From JBBQFI01 sp038321775 (lineage in GTDB: Bacteria; Verrucomicrobiota; Verrucomicrobiia; Chthoniobacterales; UBA10450): 64,000 nt of DNA. Both the position numbers and the translations under genes were made by a program. The stretch spans positions 1 to 64,000 of the forward strand of contig JBBQFI010000009.1 of the NCBI GenBank assembly GCA_038321775.1, in the 5' to 3' direction. Of this stretch, positions 17,706-26,722 are shown in pieces (position 1 is the stretch's first letter; every line of letters starts with the position of its first letter). Below the pieces are notes generated by a model that did not search any database, was not told the DNA's origin, and was given only the letters and a program-made list of their open reading frames with translations.

Positions 17706-18977
17706 TTACCGGGCCTTTAAGATGTGCAAGGCCCTGAGAAGGCCCTCCGATACTAACTCGTAAAGTGGGTAACGCACAAACAGCACGATGTATTGGTGAA
17801 GCTCAACCACACAAAGCGAGATCACAGCTATCGATAGAATCCAGCGAGAATACTTTTTCCAGTAACCGGCTAAGTCAACAATTGTTGAAAAAGCCAGGAC
17901 GCGTAATGGCATATCCCACATGTTTGCGTAACGCAGATTCATTCCGTACTTGATGTTGCACATGAAGAGATAGCTTGCGACGATAAAGAGGCTTAGGAAA
18001 AGCTCCGGCCGTTGCGCGCGATCGAGACGAAAATACGCTCCGATCGCGAGGATAAGTATCACCGGACTAACGAGCAAAAGATCGACAAGGTAACGATACC
18101 AAGGTCCATCGCCGGTAGCAATCGCATAAGGTAGTTGATAATTTTTACTGACTGACAATTGATAGGTAGTCACGAGATTTGCAAGTCCTCCGGCGAGAAA
18201 GACCAGAGCTACTACACCGAGCAAAGCACCTGCGATTGTTGCAAACAATAGCTCACGAGTCACAGTTCCGAACTTGAACCATCGGTTGCACACGAGTATC
18301 GCGACCAAGGCTGCGAATACGAAAAACGAGTTCTCCTTTGTGAGGATGAGAAGCGAGAGACCCAGAATATAACCGATGAGCCATCCAATCCGCTTGGGCG
18401 CTTTCAGATTTTCCCAAAGTAACCAGAGACAGAGCAATGCCCAGAAGGCAAAGAAACCGTCGACAAGGGCGTGCTGCGACATGTGAATCTGAGTAGGAGC
18501 GAACGCCATTAGAGCGGCCACGCCCAAAGCCCCGCTCGCTCCCTTTAGTCGCCATGCAAAGACCGTCGAAAGAGCAAGAGTCAGAATACTAAAGAATGCC
18601 GCAACGTGTCGCAACGCGGTCAGCGCTTCGGTTCCAAAAACGGAACGCCAAAGATAAGCGGTAAAGATGTAGAGAAACCTAACTGGAGGAAGGATGGAAG
18701 CAGGTAGCTTTTTTTGCAGAGCTATGTACCGCTCGACGATATCGGGATAACCGCTTAGCCCAACTTTAGACAAACCATTTACATATTCGTGATAAAGCCC
18801 TTCATCGAAACCAATTCCAGGAAATCCGGGATTCAAATGGAGGTAGCCGATGCGATGTAATGGCGACTCAGGCTTGAAGAGATCCGAAGGCAACCGGAGC
18901 CATACGCCGATCCCTATCACCGCAACTAAGGCGATGAAGAAAAGGATGCGTTGAGGCTGCTGGGTGTCGCTTGTCAC
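17706..18977 (-). CDS. GT39-type membrane glycosyltransferase
   Basis: A 423-residue integral membrane protein. After the first helix comes a loop with GIGFDEGLYHEYVNGLSK, an acidic motif of the kind found in the first loop of GT-C/PMT-type transferases. Further on, LRHVAAFFSILTLALSTVFAWRL and many hydrophobic helices follow the GT39/PMT_2 layout. It would transfer a sugar from a polyprenyl-phosphate donor outside the membrane. It lies six bases downstream of another GT-C gene, and the two likely form an operon running right to left. The base composition looks more AT-rich than flanking housekeeping genes. The acceptor is unknown. Confidence 0.75.
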   Translation of the reverse strand: MTSDTQQPQRILFFIALVAVIGIGVWLRLPSDLFKPESPLHRIGYLHLNPGFPGIGFDEGLYHEYVNGLSKVGLSGYPDIVERYIALQKKLPASILPPVRFLYIFTAYLWRSVFGTEALTALRHVAAFFSILTLALSTVFAWRLKGASGALGVAALMAFAPTQIHMSQHALVDGFFAFWALLCLWLLWENLKAPKRIGWLIGYILGLSLLILTKENSFFVFAALVAILVCNRWFKFGTVTRELLFATIAGALLGVVALVFLAGGLANLVTTYQLSVSKNYQLPYAIATGDGPWYRYLVDLLLVSPVILILAIGAYFRLDRAQRPELFLSLFIVASYLFMCNIKYGMNLRYANMWDMPLRVLAFSTIVDLAGYWKKYSRWILSIAVISLCVVELHQYIVLFVRYPLYELVSEGLLRALHILKAR

Positions 18978-18983
18978 TCGCTC

Positions 18984-20264
18984 TTACACTACTTCGCGAA
19001 GGCTTACCAGGCGCAGGCTTCGGTCTTTTGCCGTAGCATCTCGCCACATGACCAAAAGGCCAAGCATCAGAACGATCCAAGGCCAGACCGTCCACGGTGT
19101 CCAAATGCGATTCAGTCTATTTGTCGAGATCGCAACGTACCACGGCAGTCCCCCGGCTGTAACGTTATAGAAAAAGAAAACAAAGAGCGAGCTGCTAGCA
19201 GCTAGCCAGGCGTAAAATGTCGGAGATAGAAAGAGAACAAATGGCGCGAGCCAGACCATATATTGAACGCAAACGCCCGGCGAAAAAATAAAGAAGACCA
19301 TCCAGACGCAGGCAATCGAATTGAGAAACGCGTTTTCATCCAGTTTCCGGCGCCGCCACGCAATCATAAAGACGGCGCATATAATGAAGATCTTTAGAAA
19401 TGTCACAATGAAATTCTCCCAAGGCGGAAAATCATGAGAAGTCACTAACCCGAGTTGGGGAAAATTCGTTAGGCGCAACCAATAAGTAATGCCCCAAATG
19501 CCCCAAAAGCTCCCGTAAGAGAGAACATTTCGGATAAAGAAAGAGGGAAACCTTGTCAACGGTTCAATCCAAAGAAGAGCGGACGTAATTATAAATGGCA
19601 GAGTAAACGAAAGCGTCTTACCGCGCGCATTCCAAAAGAAAAAGAATACCGGCAGAAGTAAAAGCGGGACGATCTTAATCTGGCAACTAAGCGCCAGCAT
19701 TAACCCGGCTAGCGCAGGCTTGAATCGCACGGTGAAGATCGCTGCAAAAACGAGAAACATGACCATGACAGGGTCTGTATTTCCGTGAAAACCAGTGACC
19801 ATTACAGAGACGGGACTAAAAGCGAAAAGGATAAGAGCCCAGGACGGAATCCGGATGCGCTTATCTTGCCGTGTTAGCCATAACAATGCAAAGAGCGTTA
19901 TGAGATCAGCAATGATGCCAGGCAGGCGAATCAAGAATGGAAAAGTCAATCCGTGTTCGCGAAAAAATACCCGGTGATCCAATTGATAGATCGCGTTCAG
20001 GTAATAAGCAGTGACGGGCGGGTGGTTGAATGAGATGTCGTTCTCGTAGGTCCACTGTAATCCATGCTGATGTAAGGATTTTCCAAACTCGTAAAAAGCC
20101 ACAACATCGTTCGTCCCGAAAGTGTTACTCGCGATGATCAATTTGACCGCAAAAGCTAACAAGCCGGCGCAAAGAATCCAAAACATCTGGCGATCCCGCT
20201 TTTGGGCAACAGACGGAGCGCGAGATAATATCGCCGGTGGCGATGGTAGTGCTGATGTTTGCAT
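18984..20264 (-). CDS. GT-C membrane mannosyltransferase-like protein
   Basis: A 426-residue multi-pass protein with about ten hydrophobic helices. The loop after helix 1 reads FGTNDVVAFYEFGKSLHQHG, then ISFNHPPVTAYYLNAIYQ, which matches the acidic-plus-HPP loop often seen in polyprenyl-phosphomannose-dependent GT-C enzymes. FSPVSVMVTGFHGNTDPVMV is another typical segment. It precedes the GT39-like gene by only six bases on the same strand. The donor and acceptor are not determinable. One copy of the recurring 9-mer (19466-19474) lies here, the only exact copy between 11.5 and 27.4 kb. Confidence 0.75.
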   Translation of the reverse strand: MQTSALPSPPAILSRAPSVAQKRDRQMFWILCAGLLAFAVKLIIASNTFGTNDVVAFYEFGKSLHQHGLQWTYENDISFNHPPVTAYYLNAIYQLDHRVFFREHGLTFPFLIRLPGIIADLITLFALLWLTRQDKRIRIPSWALILFAFSPVSVMVTGFHGNTDPVMVMFLVFAAIFTVRFKPALAGLMLALSCQIKIVPLLLLPVFFFFWNARGKTLSFTLPFIITSALLWIEPLTRFPSFFIRNVLSYGSFWGIWGITYWLRLTNFPQLGLVTSHDFPPWENFIVTFLKIFIICAVFMIAWRRRKLDENAFLNSIACVWMVFFIFSPGVCVQYMVWLAPFVLFLSPTFYAWLAASSSLFVFFFYNVTAGGLPWYVAISTNRLNRIWTPWTVWPWIVLMLGLLVMWRDATAKDRSLRLVSLREVV

Positions 20265-20342
20265 CAGGAGGACAAAAGCAAAAGAAAATGTGCGATGACA
20301 CGTCCTTTTAGCAGCTTTGGTGCCCTCGTTACCAAGCTCTAC

Positions 20343-22250
20343 TCAGTGCGGCGTCTTGTCCTTCTTTAGTTCTTCTTTCAAATCTCGGAATTCAGACCGA
20401 CTTGGATCAAGCTTAATCGCCTGGTCAATTTCACTTCGAGCGTCTTCCGAATCGCCTGCGGTGAAATGGGCTCGGGCGAGCAGGTAATACGTCTTGGCGT
20501 CCTTTGAATTTTGTTCCAGTGCCTTAGCGAAGAATTTCGCGGCCAGCGGCGCTCGCCCTTCTTCCAAGGCGAGAACGCCAAGATTATTGTAACTTCCTTC
20601 ATGCCTCGGATCGAGGCGAAGCGTGGTGAAGTAGTAGGTCTTGGCAGCTTGTCGCTGACCTTGAGCGAGACGGAGGTTACCCAAGGCGAAATTCAACTCG
20701 GCGTTATCGGGAACATAGGCATATGCAAGGTCAAGTTTTCGCTCCGCTTCCTGCAAATGGTTTAAATCCAAGGCCTGCAAGCCGGTGTTATACGTATCCA
20801 GAGCCCAAAGCGATGGGTCGCGCTTTGGGATAGAAACGAGCAGCGTCGCGAGGAAAATCAAGGCCGTGTAAGCTACTGACCAGCGAAATTGTTTCGAAAC
20901 GCATCTTTCCCAAAGATCCCAAATACCGAAGCTGGCAAACAAGAGTAGCCCCGGAACGGCCGCCAAACGGTAACGTTCAGTAACAAAGACTCCGAGCAAC
21001 GACAACATGTGAAGGAGAATCGCGGCGGCGACCCAGCGCGAAAGAGGAAAGCGTCGCCAGGCCATTATGACTCCGGGAATTGCCAAAGCCGCCACCAAGC
21101 CAAAACCGATTCCTGGCATGATCACATGCTCTTCCCGCAGGGTGGTGATTACACTTAGGTCGTCATATCGAAACGCGTTCCAGAAGTTTAGGATCTTGAG
21201 GCCGAGCAATTTTAGCCAGGCACCAAAATTGTGCGTGATATAATGCCGAGCCTGGGCAGTCCAGTAGGCGGAAACCTCGGAACGCTTCAGCGTGTGCCCA
21301 GCCGCAACTTCAGCGCCGTGAATTGAATCCTGTAGCATTGCTTCCTGCCCCGCATGAAGGCCGGGCGGAAAACGCGGGTACCCGTTCGCCCATGGGTTAT
21401 TGCCGATCCAGAAATTGATGCCGCCATGCGCGGAAATTAAGACGGGATCGCGAGCTAAAAGGAAATTATGCAAGGCCGCAGGCGACGCGCCCAAAACGGT
21501 CCCTAACAGCACTGCAAACATTGCCAGGATTTGGGCCGCCTTACTTAAGGCTTTCCACTTATAAAAAATGGCACCGAAAAGAAGCGGGATAATGAAGAGG
21601 ATTGTCGCGACGCCTGTGGCCGTGGCTCCGACGAGAAGGCCGAATAACAACATTACGCCGAACGCTGGAGTCTTTTTCCGCGCGACGACCTGCCAGACCA
21701 GAAACCAGAAAACGAAAATGAGCCAGGAGGTCGGCATAAGAATGGCCGAATAGGCTTGGGCCGGTTGGAAAAACCCCCAGCCCAGGGCTGCCGTTACCCC
21801 GATGATTTCTCCCCGATAACGCGAAAGATTGCCTGACAGATCCGCCGGGCGGATTGCCTGAAATCCGTCAAAAACCTGAATGGCGAGTCGATAGATAATG
21901 ACCGCCGTTCCGCCTTCCAGACAAGCCTGGAGAAAGGCAGGAACAAAAGGGCTGTAACCAAAAATTTTGTAGATCGCCGCGAGTAAATAGGCGTAAAGGG
22001 GCAGGCCATAAAAGGCGAGGTGATCGGTCCACTGACCCAGGACAATGCGCTGGGCCCAATCGTTGTAAAAATGCATGTCGCCATGGGCCGGAAGGAGAAA
22101 AGGCGAGCTAGCGAGGCGGGAAAGCACCATCAACCGCAGCAATAGGACCGCGGAAAATATGCCGATGCTGCGCATGCGAGATCGGCCATTTTCGGCAAGA
22201 CCCTCCACTGGGCAATCACTCTTAAAAACCGAGGTATTTGGCATTAACAC
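20343..22250 (-). CDS. GT39-like membrane protein with C-terminal TPR repeats
   Basis: A 635-residue protein. Residues ~25-440 are strongly hydrophobic with about ten helices, and the first large loop HGDMHFYNDWAQRIVLGQW carries the acidic motif of GT39/PMT_2 transferases. Residues ~470-630 are tetratricopeptide repeats, e.g. LNFALGNLRLAQGQRQAAK and SYNNLGVLALEEGRAPLAAK. This architecture (membrane GT plus periplasmic TPR) is also seen in the gene at 23164 and in eukaryotic TMTC O-mannosyltransferases. It is transcribed divergently from the prepilin gene, with starts 78 bases apart. The two GT-C genes downstream on the same strand may be cotranscribed. Confidence 0.8.
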   Translation of the reverse strand: MLMPNTSVFKSDCPVEGLAENGRSRMRSIGIFSAVLLLRLMVLSRLASSPFLLPAHGDMHFYNDWAQRIVLGQWTDHLAFYGLPLYAYLLAAIYKIFGYSPFVPAFLQACLEGGTAVIIYRLAIQVFDGFQAIRPADLSGNLSRYRGEIIGVTAALGWGFFQPAQAYSAILMPTSWLIFVFWFLVWQVVARKKTPAFGVMLLFGLLVGATATGVATILFIIPLLFGAIFYKWKALSKAAQILAMFAVLLGTVLGASPAALHNFLLARDPVLISAHGGINFWIGNNPWANGYPRFPPGLHAGQEAMLQDSIHGAEVAAGHTLKRSEVSAYWTAQARHYITHNFGAWLKLLGLKILNFWNAFRYDDLSVITTLREEHVIMPGIGFGLVAALAIPGVIMAWRRFPLSRWVAAAILLHMLSLLGVFVTERYRLAAVPGLLLFASFGIWDLWERCVSKQFRWSVAYTALIFLATLLVSIPKRDPSLWALDTYNTGLQALDLNHLQEAERKLDLAYAYVPDNAELNFALGNLRLAQGQRQAAKTYYFTTLRLDPRHEGSYNNLGVLALEEGRAPLAAKFFAKALEQNSKDAKTYYLLARAHFTAGDSEDARSEIDQAIKLDPSRSEFRDLKEELKKDKTPH

Positions 22251-22328
22251 TGCTTTTAAAACGCCTATATCCGCGACTGATGTCGTGGGTCGCAGTCAAA
22301 CAAACAAGAGATAAACGAAAGCACTAAC

Positions 22329-22733
22329 ATGTTAAACCAAATCAACAAGAGACGCGGGGGCTTCACCCTCGTAGAAATCATGATCGTGGTCGCGATCATC
22401 GCGCTCCTTGCTGCAATTGCTGTGCCCGGATTCCTCCGCGCTCGCAAACGCTCGCAAGCCAGCCGTATCATCAATGACCTGCGTTTGATCGACGCTGCCG
22501 TCGACCAATACGCCATTGAGAACAACAGAACCAGCGGCTCCGCCGTTAACACAGTCGATTGGACGAACTACCTGAAGAAAGGCTCTACCCTGTACATGAC
22601 GGGCGCGGATCTTTTTGGCAATGGTTACGGCCAGATGAGTGTGGATTCCTTGCCCAAGGCACCGGCAGCAGCGTGGAATACGCTGTCGGATGTCGCTGGA
22701 TCGGACTTCTGGTCGCCCTACGGCCACTATTAA
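22329..22733 (+). CDS. Type IV/II prepilin-like protein
   Basis: A 134-residue protein with a class III signal: a short basic leader ending in RRGG, then FTLVEIMIVVAIIALLAAIA. Cleavage after Gly11 would leave Phe1 and Glu5 of the mature pilin in the standard positions. The remainder (RARKRSQASRIINDLRLIDAAV, then VDWTNYLKKGSTLYM) fits a short pseudopilin or the prepilin-like proteins that are common in PVC bacteria. It would be processed by a PilD-type peptidase and assembled into a pilus or secretion pseudopilus. No secretion or pilus machinery is in this window. A strong hairpin follows the stop codon. Confidence 0.85.
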   Translation: MLNQINKRRGGFTLVEIMIVVAIIALLAAIAVPGFLRARKRSQASRIINDLRLIDAAVDQYAIENNRTSGSAVNTVDWTNYLKKGSTLYMTGADLFGNGYGQMSVDSLPKAPAAAWNTLSDVAGSDFWSPYGHY

Positions 22734-22736
22734 GAA

Positions 22737-22792
22737 TCACACGATTCATTCTCCTGTCATCGCTTGGCGGTGGCAGGGAATGAGTCGTGTGA
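22737..22792 (+). terminator. Long hairpin after the prepilin gene
   Basis: The hairpin starts four bases after the prepilin stop. TCACACGATTCATTC at 22737-22751 pairs with GAATGAGTCGTGTGA at 22778-22792 with one mismatch that becomes G-U in RNA. The stem continues inward (CCTGTCATCGC with GCGGTGGCAGG, partly G-U) to a three-base loop. No T-run follows. It is a likely terminator or mRNA-stabilising structure separating the two prepilin copies. Confidence 0.6.
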
Positions 22793-22823
22793 ACGGTGCG
22801 AAGGTCGCGACTCTGCTCCTAGA

Positions 22824-23030
22824 ATGTCGAACAATATATGGATCAAACGCGCCGGTTTTACCTTCGTGGAAATTATGATCGTGGTCTCGATTATTGCTCT
22901 ACTCACGGCAAGCGCCATTCCTGGATTTCTTCGCGCGCGCAAGCGCTCGCAAGTCTTAGCCGGTTCGACAAGTTACGTTAAGAGAGACGGTTCCCTTTTC
23001 ACGACCGGGAAAGATTTGTTTGGGCGATGA
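22824..23030 (+). pseudogene. Truncated second prepilin copy
   Basis: Starting at the ATG at 22824, the protein begins MSNNIWIKRAGFTFVEIMIV and continues to GFLRARKRSQ, nearly identical to the upstream prepilin. The next ~28 residues of the intact copy are missing and it resumes with TSYVKRDGSLFTTGKDLFG before a premature stop at 23028-23030. Shifting the frame by one base gives RPQSMDAAQSD, weakly similar to the next segment of the intact protein, so a frameshift is likely too. At 68 residues it lacks a pilin globular domain. It is best read as a decayed tandem duplicate, though a short product with a signal could still be made. Confidence 0.65.
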
Positions 23031-23163
23031 CCGCCCGCAAAGTATGGATGCCGCCCAAAGTGATTCAATGCTTTTGCTATGCGTTATCCGACGCGTCGAG
23101 CAATAACACACTCCAACAACCCGCCATGAAAGTTTCGGAGCGTCCGGCACTCTTCCAGCGAAA

Positions 23164-25233
23164 ATGAGCGCGACAATCTCCAGAGCGGTCGCTTACCTTC
23201 AGCGCGATTGGTTTCGCTGTGCAATGCTCGCGCTCTTTGGCTTTGCCGTCCGCATGCCGGCGCTGCAGGGCCAGCTGGTTTGGGACGATCAATATCTGGC
23301 GCACGACAACCCTTTCATCAAAAGCCCGCTCCTAATTTTGGAAGCGTTTCGGCACTACCTTTTTCTCGACTCGTTCTCGGCGCATTATCGGCCCGTCCAA
23401 AATATTTCCTTCATCTTCGACTACGCGCTTTGGAGTTCGAACACCTACGGATTTCATCTCACGAACATCCTTCTCCACGTCGCCAGCGGAATCCTGCTCT
23501 ATGCCTTGCTTCGGCAGCTCTTCCGCGCGGCAAATTTTAATCAAAAGAACCCGCAGGTCGTGTCGCTTTTAGCACTCGCGATCGCGTTTCTCTGGATTGT
23601 TCATCCAGTGCACAGCGCTGCTATCGATTATATTTCCGGACGCGCGGATAGTCTGGCCTTTCTCTTTGCATGCGGCGGATGGTTGCTTTTTCTGCGCGCG
23701 CGAGAAATTCCGAAAGGATTTCGGCGTATATTATGCCACGCCTTGGTGGCGACATGTGGACTGCTCGCTCTTTGCTCGCGCGAAACCGCGTGCATCTGGT
23801 TCGCGCTCTTCCTGCTGCATATTTTCTTTTTCGATAAACAAATCGGGCGTCGAACGAAAATCATCGCGTTAGGCTGTTGCATTTGTCTCCTCGGTATCTA
23901 TGCGGGCCTGCGCCAATTGCCCGAACATCGCGCACAGCTGAATCAGGCTTCCGAGTGGAGCCCTCCTACCCGGGCTGTTTTAATGTTACGCGCACTGGGT
24001 GATTACGGGCGGCTAATGATTTATCCATCGAATCTCCATATGGAACGGTCGGTCGTAAATCCAAACAATTACCACTCGAAAGAGAGTTGGCGGAACTCCG
24101 CGGCGTCAGAGTATCTTTCCATTCTCGGATTGGCAGTAGCCGCTGCGATGCTCTACGGATGCGTTCGAAAGGGCGCTGGTCAATCCATGCGAATTTTTGG
24201 CGCGGCTTGGTTTCTCTTCGGCTACCTACCGATCTCCAATCTTATTGATCTCAATGCAACATGTGCCGAGCACTGGCTTTATTTGCCGAGCGTCGGTTTC
24301 CTGATTTTTCTCGCGGGCTGCGTCCTCGATCTGTCTCCGCGATACTGGAGAGTTTCTGGTGCGCTCGCTTGCGTTGCTGTGATTGGTTTCAGCGCTCGCA
24401 GTGCCATCCGAAGCACAGATTGGGTAACACCGGAGATCTTTTATAAGCGCACAGTAGCGGCCGGAGGAATCACGACGCGCATTGGCGTTAATCTCGCGCA
24501 GATCTACGCAAATCGCGGCGATTACGCTAAGGCAGAATCCATTTACCGCCGAGTTCTGGCCATAACACCAGATTATCCAATTGCGCGGACCAACCTGGCT
24601 GAAGTCTTATCGGCTGAAGGGAAAAAAACCGAGGCCGAAACGCTTCTTCTTTCGGCGAATGCGGCTGCAACCGAAACGCGCAAAGAATATCCGCGCACCT
24701 GGATCGCCGCGGTGAATCTTGCTCATTTGCGTCATCAGGAGAAAAAAGATCCGCAGGCCCTCGCGATCTTGGAACGCGCCCGTGTGGATTACCCTCACAC
24801 ATGGGAAGTCATCTCACTCGAAGCGGAAATTTTACGTGTGACGCAGGGACCGGCCGCGGCAACCCAGTTAGTCAAAAACTTCGTGCACCAAAATTGGTGG
24901 CATTACAGCGCATCGCTTGCGCTTGGACGTCTGTATTTTGAGGCGGCCAAGCTGAAAGATGCAGAGATCGCTTTTCATCACGCCAGTTTGCTCGACGTGC
25001 ACGATGTCGATGCCTTGAACCTCATCGCAATGATGAGTATGCGACAAAACCATCTTGAAGAGGCATGTCACGTGCAACGTCGCGCGGTTGCGCGCCAGCC
25101 AGATGAACCCCGGCAATACGTGATCCTTTCCAACATCCTGGAAAAAATGGGAAAGACCGAAGAGGCTCGATTGGCCATGGGCGAGGTGAGCCGATTGCAA
25201 GCGCTCGCGCAGACTCAACCGATCGCCAATTAA
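23164..25233 (+). CDS. TMTC-like membrane glycosyltransferase with TPR domain
   Basis: A 689-residue protein. The N-terminal ~410 residues are multi-pass; the first loop has GQLVWDDQYLAHDNPFI and later HYRPVQNISFIFDYALW and HPVHSAAIDYISGRADSLAF, which are the signature blocks of TMTC-type (DUF1736-like) O-mannosyltransferases. The C-terminal ~270 residues are tetratricopeptide repeats (for instance AQIYANRGDYAKAESIYRRV). It probably glycosylates exported proteins, with the TPR part on the outer face binding acceptors. Proximity to prepilin genes is suggestive, since pilins are common glycosylation targets, but this is inference. Confidence 0.8.
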   Translation: MSATISRAVAYLQRDWFRCAMLALFGFAVRMPALQGQLVWDDQYLAHDNPFIKSPLLILEAFRHYLFLDSFSAHYRPVQNISFIFDYALWSSNTYGFHLTNILLHVASGILLYALLRQLFRAANFNQKNPQVVSLLALAIAFLWIVHPVHSAAIDYISGRADSLAFLFACGGWLLFLRAREIPKGFRRILCHALVATCGLLALCSRETACIWFALFLLHIFFFDKQIGRRTKIIALGCCICLLGIYAGLRQLPEHRAQLNQASEWSPPTRAVLMLRALGDYGRLMIYPSNLHMERSVVNPNNYHSKESWRNSAASEYLSILGLAVAAAMLYGCVRKGAGQSMRIFGAAWFLFGYLPISNLIDLNATCAEHWLYLPSVGFLIFLAGCVLDLSPRYWRVSGALACVAVIGFSARSAIRSTDWVTPEIFYKRTVAAGGITTRIGVNLAQIYANRGDYAKAESIYRRVLAITPDYPIARTNLAEVLSAEGKKTEAETLLLSANAAATETRKEYPRTWIAAVNLAHLRHQEKKDPQALAILERARVDYPHTWEVISLEAEILRVTQGPAAATQLVKNFVHQNWWHYSASLALGRLYFEAAKLKDAEIAFHHASLLDVHDVDALNLIAMMSMRQNHLEEACHVQRRAVARQPDEPRQYVILSNILEKMGKTEEARLAMGEVSRLQALAQTQPIAN

Positions 25234-25312
25234 TTTCAGCGCTATCGCATCCAGCGCGAACGTTGACATGAAACGACGGTGCGGTAGCATCGCGACGCTT
25301 TCCGGCATTCCC

Positions 25313-26317
25313 ATGGCCGCCCGCATCTATACCGATCGTGATGCCGATCTGAAACTATTGCGAGGCAAAACCTGCGCGATCATTGGTTTCGGTTCGCAGG
25401 GACGTGCCCACGCATTGAACCTCCGAGACAGCGGACTCAACGTTGTCGTGGGTCTTTATCGCGGCAGTAATTCGCGGGCGCTCGCGAAAAAGAGCGGGCT
25501 CCGAGTTGTTGATACGGAAAAAGCCGTGCGCCAAGGCGATGTTTTATTTCTCGCCTTACCCGATACCAAGATTCCTGAAATCTATAAAAAAGAAATCGCG
25601 CCAAACCTGCACAAGAATCAAACACTCCTTTTTGCGCACGGCTTCGCCATTTTCTATCGAACAATTCGTCCTCCAAAAAATATCGATGTCGTCATGGTCG
25701 CGCCGCTGGGTCTGGGACAGATGGTGCGGCGGGAATTCGACGAGGGCCGCGGTGTTCCCGCCCTGATTGCCGTGCATCAGGATTTCAGTAAGCGAGCAAG
25801 ACAGACCGCACTCGCTTGGGCAAAAGGCATCGGCGCTACGCGGGCGGGAGTTATCAAGAGCAGTTTTCGCGAAGAAACCGAGACTGATCTCTTCAGCGAG
25901 CAGGCTGTACTATGCGGAGGAATGAGTGCGCTAGTGCGCGCTGGTTTTGAAACACTTGTTGAAAATGGCTACGCTCCAGAAATTGCGTATTTCGAATGTC
26001 TGCATGAGTTGAAATTCATTGTCGACCTCATGCACGAGGCCGGACTTGTCGGCATGCGCGCTCTTATTTCGGAAACAGCTCTTTGGGGCGAACTCACCGT
26101 CGGTCCGAAAATTATCGGACGCGATACTAAGAAACGAATGACCGAAGCATTGCGCCAAATTCAGAAGGGCGCGTTTGCTCGTGGAATAGTGAGGGAGACT
26201 CGCGGGGGAAAGCGGAAATTAAAAATGCTGCTTCGCGAAGCGAACTCGCACGAAATTGAGAAAATTGGCAGTCGCCTTCGTGCGAGAATGGCCTGGCAAA
26301 AGGCTCCTAAAAAATAG
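25313..26317 (+). CDS. Ketol-acid reductoisomerase-like protein, catalytic Lys replaced
   Basis: The protein has 334 residues from the ATG at 25313, chosen because RIYTDRDADLKLLRGKTCAI aligns with usual IlvC N-termini; an ATG at 25268 would add 15 atypical residues. The NADP-binding site (IIGFGSQGRAHALNLRDSG) is intact, as are His109 (FAHGF), the acidic metal ligands (ETETDLFSEQ) and ECLHELKFIVDLM. However, the block that normally reads APKGPGH is APLGLGQ here: the catalytic lysine is Leu132 and the His of that motif is Gln. True class I enzymes are about 330-340 residues, so length is normal. No other ilv or leu genes are nearby. It may be a paralog acting on a different substrate rather than a functional IlvC. 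Confidence 0.75.
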   Translation: MAARIYTDRDADLKLLRGKTCAIIGFGSQGRAHALNLRDSGLNVVVGLYRGSNSRALAKKSGLRVVDTEKAVRQGDVLFLALPDTKIPEIYKKEIAPNLHKNQTLLFAHGFAIFYRTIRPPKNIDVVMVAPLGLGQMVRREFDEGRGVPALIAVHQDFSKRARQTALAWAKGIGATRAGVIKSSFREETETDLFSEQAVLCGGMSALVRAGFETLVENGYAPEIAYFECLHELKFIVDLMHEAGLVGMRALISETALWGELTVGPKIIGRDTKKRMTEALRQIQKGAFARGIVRETRGGKRKLKMLLREANSHEIEKIGSRLRARMAWQKAPKK

Positions 26318-26322
26318 GAGCC
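26302..26322 (+). terminator. Hairpin overlapping the end of the KARI-like gene
   Basis: GGCTCCTA (26302-26309) and TAGGAGCC (26315-26322) form a perfect 8-bp stem with an AAAAA loop; the stop codon TAG at 26315-26317 lies inside it. A second small stem (CCAGCC and GGCTGG, 26327-26341) follows and is trailed by TTTC. Together they probably end transcription of the upstream gene. Confidence 0.5.
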
Positions 26323-26380
26323 CCGTCCAGCCAGCGGCTGGTTTCAACAGTCCGCGAATTTTGGTCGCGTGCCCTAAACC

Positions 26381-26653
26381 TTAATTGGAATTGCGCGGGT
26401 CGCCGATCACTTGCATCGGTGAGGTCGTCGTCGGAATTCCACCCAGACGATCGAGCGGCATTGGAATCGCCGAAGCACTCGTCTTTACATAATAGACGAT
26501 CCTTCTCGGCTTTTGGACTTCCTGATACTGCCGCGGAGTTACGACGTTTTTACCGTCGGAATCTGCGAACGCGGTACCGCAGAGCACGATGCTCAAGACG
26601 GTGCCCACGAACAGTGCATTACCAATTCGGGTAAGCCAGCATGTTGTTTTCAT
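26381..26653 (-). CDS. Small exported hypothetical protein
   Basis: A 90-residue protein with a clear signal peptide: basic start MKTTCWLTRIG, hydrophobic core LFVGTVLSIVLCG and an AFA cleavage site. The mature part of about 60 residues is polar and contains VTPRQYQEVQKPRRIVYYVK. I do not recognise a family. It would be periplasmic. It is transcribed toward the KARI-like gene and lies downstream of the TPR gene on the same strand with a 69-base gap. Confidence 0.5.
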   Translation of the reverse strand: MKTTCWLTRIGNALFVGTVLSIVLCGTAFADSDGKNVVTPRQYQEVQKPRRIVYYVKTSASAIPMPLDRLGGIPTTTSPMQVIGDPRNSN

Positions 26654-26722
26654 GCCTCAATCTTGGTCCCGCGTCCCTGTTTTTGCAATCTTATTCTTAT
26701 GACAAAAAAAGGACAAAAACGG

